Source: Branchiostoma floridae
Taxonomy: Eukaryota > Chordata > Leptocardii > Amphioxiformes > Branchiostomatidae
Assembly: GCF_000003815.2 (NCBI RefSeq)
Contig: NC_049996.1
Span: 57,389 to 94,314, forward strand
DNA: 36,926 nt
Direction: 5' to 3'
This document shows positions 31,201 through 36,926 of the stretch, piece after piece; within the stretch, counting starts at the first letter, position 1, and each line of letters opens with the position of its first letter. The notes under the pieces were generated by a model, which had not been told where the DNA came from, made no database searches, and worked only from the letters and a program-made list of their open reading frames with translations. Position numbers and translations under genes: made by a program.

Positions 31201-32011
31201 TTCTCTGTTTATTAAAAAAAATGAAAGTCGACGACTAGATTTATTAAGTTAACATTTCTTTTCTGACACGGAGACTCCTTCAATAAGTACACAAATACAA
31301 TGTAGGCTGCAGGTCATGCAGAGAACACACGATACAACACATTTGTGGGTCAATGACTTCAAATACAATGATGTGCGTGAGACGTAAAAGTGTCGACCAA
31401 ACGTACGAAAATTCATTCTTTGTCTGTAAGATTCGTTGAGTAATCTTTCAAATCTTTCGTATTATACTGGTGGCACATAACATGGAATAATTGGACAAAA
31501 ACAGACGGATACCATGCCAGACGAGTTAGATGGAACGCAAAACGAAATTATTTTCTAGCCTCCGTTGCAGTTTCCTCGTGACCGGTTGAAACTCCTTCCC
31601 ATGGCAAACTCCCTTTCTAGGCAAATTGGGTTTCCCGGCACAAGAGACCTAGCCAACGTTACAAATCAGGGACCCCCCCCTCCCCCCCCCCCCCAAAAAA
31701 AAACACATCCCCGTTCGAAGACTGCAACGAGTTATCTGGCATCTTCCATATGTTTATATTTGTCCAATTTCTATTATTTTTTTCACACATTTTTTAGTCT
31801 GGCAGCAGCTCAGACTTCCATACTGACCGCATACGGACTTGAAGATATACGCACTTGTGAACCTTGTGACCTTACCTTACTTGTGACCTTACCTACAACT
31901 GGCAGAATTCATCTGAGGATAAAGAATAGAATACGCAAAAAAAGAAATAGCTTCCGAGTGAAATACAACGTGAATAAGTGAATTACCTGTGGACACGTCT
32001 TCAGCTGCCAT
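25283..32011 (-). CDS. TRAF-like protein: RING, TRAF zinc fingers, MATH-like domain (six exons)
   Basis: Minus-strand exons 32011-31987, 31204-31129, 30694-30257, 29954-29765, 26234-26005 and 25505-25283 join with matching phases and GT-AG ends, giving 393 aa from MAAEDVSTEKW to VDTVQV. The RING is CHAC...LACGHTLCSGCL...ECPLC, with its first Cys pair completed across the exon 2/3 junction. Next come TRAF-type Cys/His repeats (CQFGCVTGTVEDILKHLMTYC, VACTHAGCGVLVPREDIKDH, CEWAIVRCPCG, KCHMGCG, VPCTVRGCPEIVRRRELADH). After a short link comes a divergent MATH-like region (SFSWFVHPF...FCSPVF...WRIILQ...LLSLQL). In the family such proteins are E3 ubiquitin ligases or adaptors acting below TNF/Toll-type receptors. 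There is no long coiled coil between fingers and MATH, so trimerisation as in classic TRAFs is doubtful. An in-frame upstream ATG at 32146 is an alternative start. No defect seen. Confidence 0.78.
25572..25730. mobile_element. MITE of about 160 bp in the last intron of the TRAF-like gene
   Basis: Left CTCTGGTGCCTTTTTGGGG and TGCTGGTCATTTCTTTTT return inverted at the right as AAAAAGAAATGACCAGCA and CCCCAAAAAGGCTCCACAGAG. TIRs of about 55 bp with small indels. TSD not clear. Confidence 0.75.
26235..29764. other. Large intron 4 of the TRAF-like gene
   Basis: Its middle is the LINE below. The parts at 26235-27090 and 29230-29764 show no exon. 29358-29418 and 29577-29635 are diverged direct repeats (TAGAGCT.G.AGACT.GTC...CCTAATGTGAGGGGG.TATAAGGA) about 219 bp apart. 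Confidence 0.6.
27098..29225 (-). mobile_element. 5'-truncated non-LTR retrotransposon (LINE)
   Basis: Open reading frame 29192-27234 of 652 aa. RT motifs: FVDFSKAFDSVW (A), GVRQGCNLSPTLFNLFI (B) and LLYADDLVIFS (C, YADD); LKVNLKKTKIVVF is the next block. The C-terminus has a Cys/His cluster CQFCNLNKVEDETHFLLDC (C-x2-C-x9-H-x4-C), common in jockey/CR1/RTE-X-like LINEs. The endonuclease domain is absent and the sequence breaks off just before VSTDIVKNSGSDMIRNEM, as expected for incomplete reverse transcription. The 3' end has GCAATAAAGG and then TACTAT repeats. The ORF is intact, so the insertion is fairly young. It lies in sense orientation in an intron of the TRAF-like gene. Confidence 0.88.
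29985..30035. repeat. (ATCT)n / (TTTC)n microsatellite
   Basis: ATCTATCTATCTATCT followed by CTTTCTTTCTTTC in intron 3 of the TRAF-like gene. Confidence 0.93.
30158..30220. repeat. 63-bp near-perfect hairpin
   Basis: TTAGACACCTTTTCCACTAG and CTAGTGGAAAAGGTGTCTAA form inverted arms, with inner CCACTAG/CTAGTGA and a short centre. It lies in intron 3 of the TRAF-like gene, transcribed with it, so a stem-loop RNA is possible. Confidence 0.85.
30695..31128. other. Intron 2 of the TRAF-like gene
   Basis: AT-rich and without ORF or repeat that I can see. It splits the RING between its first Cys pair and the rest of the domain. Confidence 0.6.
31205..31986. other. Intron 1 of the TRAF-like gene, with a C/A homopolymer tract
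   Basis: GGGACCCCCCCCTCCCCCCC followed by a run of A at 31668-31702; the opposite strand is G-rich and could form a quadruplex. The plus-strand ORF across it has no recognisable content. Confidence 0.55.
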
Positions 32012-32262
32012 ATTGATGTCGAAAAAAGATAGAACAAAGGAAAATACTTCGCGCCTTGAAACGGGAAAACTCTGGAACAGACTGACAGAAGGCCTGTCAC
32101 TTGGGAGTGAGCCACATGTCTCAGGCGCCATGGTGACCATAGCCATTTATCATTTCTAATGTCACATTCTCTCCGGAAACTGGAGGGGGAGGGGGAGTGG
32201 TGACTTGGAGAGGCCGGGGACCAGATGTCAATTAATGATAGGCTCGGGGAAGTTTGATCAGA

Positions 32263-32455
32263 TACTGTTAATGCAAAAATGATCGCGGTGGATTAATGTT
32301 CGCGGTTTTCGCGGTGACCACTTTACCGCGAACTTTTTCTATTATGATATTAGATTGCAGTCTGTGGTGTTACCGCGAAATTAAATCCACCGCTAAAGTC
32401 ATTTTTCCTCCTACCGCGAAATTGAATCCCCGCGAACTTAAATGTATTTACAGTA
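32263..32455. mobile_element. MITE of about 190 bp, CGCGG-rich palindrome, TA ends
   Basis: Left (TA)CTGTTAATGCAAAAATG...TTCGCGG and right CCGCGAACTTAAATGTATTTACAG(TA) are inverted. The interior repeats TTCGCGG/CCGCGAA several times. TA on both sides fits a Tc1/mariner-like non-autonomous element. I recall this CTGTAAAT...TTCGCGG pattern as common in marine invertebrates (memory, not checked). Confidence 0.75.
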
Positions 32456-32669
32456 GTGTCATAGTGACAAATCACCTCATCTAGTGTTGACTTCACACGA
32501 GGAAAGAGCAAGTCTTTTCATGTACCGATGACACTGATAATCGAAAGGTAACTTTCGGAGCCTAAATCTAACAATTGACTCTGGCTATTCATTAAGGAAA
32601 GGAAAATACCATAGGTTGTCGACGAAGAGTCTACAAGACTATTAAAGTGACTGCCTCGATCATGTTAAG

Positions 32670-32774
32670 AAAGAACCCTTACATTCAGAAGGTATTTCTT
32701 AACGCGGAGTGCGTTTGGGTAGCCCCCAGAATACGTACAGACCAGGGCGGAGAAAATAATGACATCATCATGTA
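32670..32774 (+). pseudogene. Relic of the IS3EU-like transposase
   Basis: Plus strand reads VFLNAECVWVAPRIRTDQGG then ENNDII, matching VFLRGVREFGWPSRIRTDQGG of the gene at 9.5 kb. At DNA level AGAATACGTACAGACCA.GGC and GGAGAAAATAATGACATCAT are shared. A deletion of about 4 nt lies in GTGCGTTTGGG, and a stop follows. Only this fragment around the second catalytic Asp remains. Confidence 0.85.
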
Positions 32775-33540
32775 AGATGGTGGACAAGTGTACTGCGATG
32801 CCGAACATGCGAACTCCTCACCCCTTGGAGGCCGCCTACCTGATGTGTATATATTGATTGTGATATGCAATGTGCATGCCTTTGATTTACCAAGAAAGAC
32901 ACATTGTATTGTTTACCCAAGTCAGACCAAGAAGAGTAAAGGAATCCACTTAAGTGATTACGTCTGTTTTTGCTGTTGTAAATCAGTCATTCTCAACCTC
33001 TGTCATTGTGATTCGTAACAGATCGACTGATAGAACCCATACCCTCATTCCCAAGACATCCGTGAATTATCTTTATGCAAGCTCCTCTCTAGCTCCTCTC
33101 ATCTTTAAAAGAAAATGGAGATTATTTCTTCCCTACCTCTCTATACATTATATGGTATATATGTAGAGTCTGTAGATGTTCTATTCAAACACAGATGTAA
33201 GTGAAGGGTTCGCCAACATGTAACACCCGATCCGATGTACTTAATGTGACACAAGGGAATTTCTTTGACGTTTCAGACCATGGGAACATGCCAGAATTTC
33301 CACGGTTCTGTTTAATTAAACTTTGCCAGATGCGATGACCTGGCAGTTTCATTATTATATATGCGCTAATTTAGGTAATGAAATGTATTTGTTTCTTGTT
33401 GGTTAGGTCTAGTTTAAAGTTTGATTTTTTCACATATTCTTGGTGGTGACAAAACTTGGCAATGGTAAACAGTATACAAAGCAAATACTCTAAAGGCATA
33501 ACTCTAAAATGTAAAAGGGCGATTTAAGCGATTTAGCGGC
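32775..33540. other. No gene seen
   Basis: AT-rich, short ORFs only, no repeat structure that I could find. Confidence 0.5.
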
Positions 33541-33543
33541 GAT

Positions 33544-33952
33544 ATCACGACAGTTTGTCCGAATTACGATATTTGTTAGCGTGTTACTTGGCAGCATCAC
33601 GACAGTTCGCCCAGTTTACGATATTTCGGTAGCGTCTTTCGTGGCAGTATCACGACAGTTTGCCCAACTTACGATATTTCAGTAGCGTATACCTAAGCAG
33701 AATCACGACAGTTTGCCCAACTTACGATATTTCAGTAGCGTATACCTAAGCAGAATCACGACAGTTTGCCCAACTTACGATATTTCAGTAGCGTATACCC
33801 AAGCAGAATCACGACAGTTTGCCCAACTTACGATATTTCAGTAGCGTATACCTAAGCAGAATCACGACAGTTTGCCCAACTTACGATATTTCTGTAGAGT
33901 ATACGTAGCAGCATCACGACAGTTTGTCCAGTTTACGATACTTCAATAGCAT
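33544..33952. repeat. 53-bp minisatellite, eight units
   Basis: Units begin ATCACGACAGTTTGCCCAAC and end near AGTAGCGTATACCTAAGCAGA. Starts at about 33544, 33596, 33649, 33702, 33755, 33808, 33861 and 33912. The middle four are almost identical and the outer ones diverged, as usual for arrays that grow from the centre. Confidence 0.95.
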
Positions 33953-34002
33953 GATCTTTGTAGCCATTCTTGGGAGGGGGGGGGGGAGGGAGTTATGGCT
34001 AT

Positions 34003-34205
34003 TGACATGATCGTCCTGTCAATCCTGTCAACAGTAGAAAACTTTACACTGTTGACAGGACGATCCAGGACGATCCTGCCAACAGTGCAATTCTTTCCAT
34101 TGTTAACAGGACGATCCTGTCAATAGTCTCAGGCTTCTTAGGGAGTGGCTATTTGCATTATGTCAGCAGTGGGAAAATTTGCATTGTTGACAGGTGATTG
34201 ACAGG
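34003..34205. repeat. Cluster of GACAGGACGATCCTGTC palindromes
   Basis: GACAGGACGATC and its complement occur repeatedly (34008-34020, 34054-34066, 34068-34080, 34108-34123 and weaker copies to 34205). CTGTCAACAGT / ACTGTTGACAG form a hairpin at 34025-34057. A G run (GGGAGGGGGGGGGGAGGGAG) stands just before, at 33972. Confidence 0.8.
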
Positions 34206-34424
34206 ATCATGCTGTCAGCGCGATTTAAAAGAATTCATTATGAAAAGACACTTAATCTTTTGTCAAGACATTATTGTAGTCTTTGAAACAATAGAAGCGG
34301 AGCTAACGGTGAATATTTTTTTCTGTAATCTTAGTTTGGATTTAGAAAATCTGCCTGACATCTCTTACCACGTGTCACTGTGCTAATGATAATGAAGTTG
34401 ATACGTTGTGCTGGGGAATTTGGT

Positions 34425-34525
34425 CGTTCCCATTGCCGGACGGGGGTGTGATGATACTTTGCACGAAAGGCTTCATTTAAATGGACGTTCCCATTGTCCG
34501 GACAGGGGTGTGACCGCTTTGCAAC
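34425..34525. repeat. Direct repeat of about 35 bp
   Basis: GTTCCCATTGCCGGACGGGG at 34426 and GTTCCCATTGTCCGGACAGG at 34485 are followed by GTGTGA and TTTGCA in both. Tandem duplication with spacing near 60 bp. Confidence 0.7.
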
Positions 34526-34549
34526 CAAGTGGGCCAGCTCGCGCGCTAC

Positions 34550-34920
34550 GATAGACGTATCGTCTTATCATGCCTATCGTCTAAGCTTGCGATGTGGCGC
34601 TTACGATAGACGCTTATACGGCGCTATCATATACATATGTGGTAGACGTCTTTTCGTTACTTTAACGCACGTTTTGTGATACGATATTAAGACATAGAAT
34701 GTACATGCCAGAACGATACCATTTAAAAACATCGTCTGAATTGCGATATCGTATACCTGATGACGATAGTTTAAGGTACGTCTTATAACGATAACTTAGC
34801 AACGTGCGTATTGCTGAGTATATCGATATTTTTGGTTCGAGACGATATCGTAAACGTAAAATTACGTACATCGTAGACGTATTTACGCTTCTTTAAGGTA
34901 CGTTTTTAGATACGATATTT
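34550..34920. other. ACGATA/TATCGT-rich stretch
   Basis: Many copies of TACGATA, ACGATATCGT and TAGACGT on both strands, with irregular spacing. No ORF. It may be decayed satellite or a tract related to the TTACGATAT motif of the 53-bp array. Confidence 0.45.
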
Positions 34921-34940
34921 TGACACGGAAATGATGCCAT

Positions 34941-36108
34941 AGACTCTCTGACCAACGCTACTCAGCAATTGCACACTATCAACCGTGCAGCAAATACCGA
35001 GCACAGACGACCAGAAACTCGCATGACATTTTCTTCCTATTAAAACACCCGTCATGCGCGGAAAAACTCTCTGATCAACGCTACTCAGTGACCGCACACT
35101 AACAGTGCAGCAAATACCAAGCACAAACGATCGGAGGCCCGCACATGCGTGCCATTTTCTTCCCGGACTATGAAAACACCCGCCACGTGCGGAAAGACTC
35201 TCTGAACAAACGCCACTCAGTGATCGCACACTAACCGTGTAGCAAGCACCAAACACAACCGATCAGAGGCCCACACATGCGTTCCCTTTTCTTCCTGTCA
35301 AAAACACCCGCCAAGTGCGGAAATACTCTCTGACCAACGGCGACGCTACTCAGTGACCGCACACTAGCTGTGCAAGAAATACCAAGCACAAAGGATCAGA
35401 GGCCCTCACCTGCCACCTGCGTGCCCTTTTTTCCCTATGAAAACACCAGCCATTCGCGGGAAAACTCTCTGATCAACGCTACTCAGTGATCGCACCCTAA
35501 CAGTGCAACAAACACCGAGCACAAATGACCAGAGGCCCGCCAATGCGCGCCATTTCATCCCTATGAAAACACCCGGCATGCGTGGAAAGACTCTGACAAA
35601 CTTTACTCAGTGATCGCACACTAACAGTGCAGCACACACCAAGCACAAACGATCAGAGGTCCGCACATGCGTGCCGCTTAATTCCTGTGAAAACACCCAC
35701 CATACACCGAAAGACTCTGATCAACGTTACTCAGTGATCGCACACCAGCAGTGCAACAAACACCAAGCACCAACCATCAGAATCCCGCACATGCGCGCCG
35801 TTTCATTTCTGTGAAAACATCCGCCATGCGCGGAAAGACTATGACCAACGCTCCTCAGTAATCGCACACTAACAGTGCATCAAACACCAAGCACAATCGG
35901 AAGCCCGCACATGCACGTCATTTCATTCCTGTGAAAACACCCGCAATGTGCGGAAAGACTCTCTGATCAACGCTACTCGGTGATCACACACTAACAGTGC
36001 AGCAAACACCGAGCACCAACGATCATAGGCCCGCACATGCGCGTCGTTTCATTCCTGTGAAAACATCCGCCATGCGCGGAAAGACTATGACCAACGCTCC
36101 TCAGTTAA
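34941..36108. repeat. Satellite array, about ten monomers of 120-139 bp
   Basis: Each monomer has AGACTCTCTGA.CAACGCTAC, CTCAGTGATCGCACACTAAC, AGTGCAGCAAACACCAAGCA, CCCGCACATGCG and a TGAAAACACCCGCCATGCGC-like end. Starts are near 34941, 35064, 35195, 35323, 35462, 35589, 35712, 35836, 35956 and 36082 (last unit cut). Units at 35836 and 36082 share a variant (GACTATGACCAACGCTCCTC) not found in the unit between them, hinting at a two-monomer higher-order repeat. No coding frame is kept. Confidence 0.93.
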
Positions 36109-36109
36109 G

Positions 36110-36330
36110 CCCCGGTCACAAAGCGTGTACGATTCCTTGCGATTCCTTCCGATGCGCAGGATAAGCGCAGTGCGTCGTAAGTCGGGGGAGAATCGGAAGC
36201 AATGGTTTAAGTATATAAAGCCGTGGTCACAAAGCGCGTAGTGCATCGTACGATGAGGTCATAAGAGCGTGCCTGCGTCAATCGCAGTAAATCATAGTAA
36301 ATCGGGGAGCGTCGTATGGCGAAAAATAGA
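36110..36330. repeat. Element with two GGTCACAAAGCG repeats
   Basis: AAGCCCCGGTCACAAAGCGT at 36114 and AAGCCGTGGTCACAAAGCGC at 36219 are direct copies followed by TACGAT-type sequence. CGATT.CTTGCGATT and TCGTAAG motifs recur. It looks like MITE ends, but no bounded element could be drawn. Confidence 0.5.
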
Positions 36331-36385
36331 GCTGAAATGGATTTTGAACATGTTCAAAATTTCGATATCGTCGTAAGATTTTATT

Positions 36386-36712
36386 TGCCCCCATAGCAGA
36401 CTTCATTGCGGCAATTTTTGTCTACTGATGAGGTTATAGATTTATGAATTGTTAGCATGTTGTGATGGTTTCAGTTTTCCCTGATATTGTGGATATTGAC
36501 GAAAAGGGAAAATACATCAGTCGCAACTGCCACAGTCGCAACCAGAGAACAGCGCGCCCCGCACAGGTGATGCAGACAATTGTTTGATCGCTTCATGCAC
36601 GTGAGTTTATAATTAGATCAAATCTCAGCTCTCGTCGGTCTTTGGTCAGTTTACCATAATCGTAATAACCATGGGGACAACTCGAACATAAAGGCAGGCT
36701 CTATGAGTCGGA
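36386..36712. repeat. Dispersed repeat of about 300 bp, copy 2
   Basis: Same order and orientation as 23815-24110 (CATAGCAGAC, TCTACTGATGA, TTTTCCCTGATATTGT, ACATCAGTCGCAAC, CTCGTCGGTCT, AACCATGGGGACAACTCG). Diverged by many substitutions and small indels, so both insertions or the duplication are old. Confidence 0.72.
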
Positions 36713-36926
36713 AATATATATGATATAATGCTTATGATATGAGTTTTGTATGATGGCATCTTTTTGTTGATAGCATATCATGATACGATCTTGAGCCTGA
36801 CACGGAGAGCCGGCAAGCAGGCCGAGATAATCGTACCAGTACTCACGCTTGATTTGAACTTTTCTTGTAATGCTCTTGTTGTCATGGTCTCTTTTAATTT
36901 ATTTTTACAGTTAAATATATTATAGG
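36713..36926. other. Right edge, nothing recognised
   Basis: AT-rich. ATATATGATATAATGC...ATGATATGAG has small inverted motifs. No ORF or clear repeat. Confidence 0.5.

Noticed and set aside
31565-31981. Plus-strand ORF of 138 aa in intron 1 of the TRAF-like gene
   Set aside because: Includes a C/A homopolymer coding for a Pro run; no domain, no splice support.
33544-33952. Regular 53-bp repeats considered as a CRISPR array
   Set aside because: The units are adjacent without unique spacers, and the window is eukaryotic.
34906-35256. Minus-strand ORF of 116 aa over the satellite
   Set aside because: The frame is not kept through the other monomers, whose lengths vary and are not multiples of three.

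Overview
The window looks like an animal genome. There are many small exons with GT-AG introns, no operons, long microsatellites, and a high density of small inverted-repeat elements and transposon genes. The mix (an IS3EU-like transposase with introns, a DUF6589 + RecQ-like helicase element, a TRAF/RING gene, a UAS-domain gene with tiny exons, many MITEs) suggests a marine deuterostome. A lancelet (Branchiostoma) is my best guess, from memory and not from a search.

Layout. 1-762: flank or intron with a 445-bp MITE. 763-4516 (+): four exons of a DUF6589-type, AcademH-like transposase; its 5' end lies outside the window. 5447-8224 (-): a RecQ-like SF2 helicase in three exons, tail-to-tail with the transposase, so the two together look like one large DNA transposon. 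The transposase reads open, but the helicase carries a 2-nt frameshift. 8225-8948: short non-coding stretch with two small inverted-repeat elements. 8949-12633 (-): an IS3EU-like DDE transposase whose introns hold long CA repeats, plus a phase-compatible upstream exon that looks like a signal peptide. 13606 to about 23400 (+): a host-type gene of at least 18 exons coding for a divergent FAF1/FAF2-like UAS (thioredoxin-fold) protein. It has an RG-rich N-terminus, an exon made of a 24-bp minisatellite (octapeptide SPGRDSLP), a tandemly duplicated exon with a foldback element between the copies, and two possible C-termini. 25283-32011 (-): a six-exon RING + TRAF-zinc-finger + MATH-like gene (393 aa), convergent with the UAS gene; its large fourth intron holds a 5'-truncated LINE. 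32012-36926: no host gene seen. This stretch holds a palindromic MITE, a relic of the IS3EU transposase, a 53-bp minisatellite, palindromic GACAGGACGATC repeats, a 10-unit satellite of about 126-bp monomers, and a dispersed repeat shared with 23.8-24.1 kb.

Two genes (the UAS protein and the TRAF-like RING protein) are probably host genes; both families act in ubiquitin-linked or death/immune signalling in other animals. The rest is mobile DNA and its debris. All exon models were made by eye from splice signals, phase continuity and protein family patterns; none is confirmed by transcripts.
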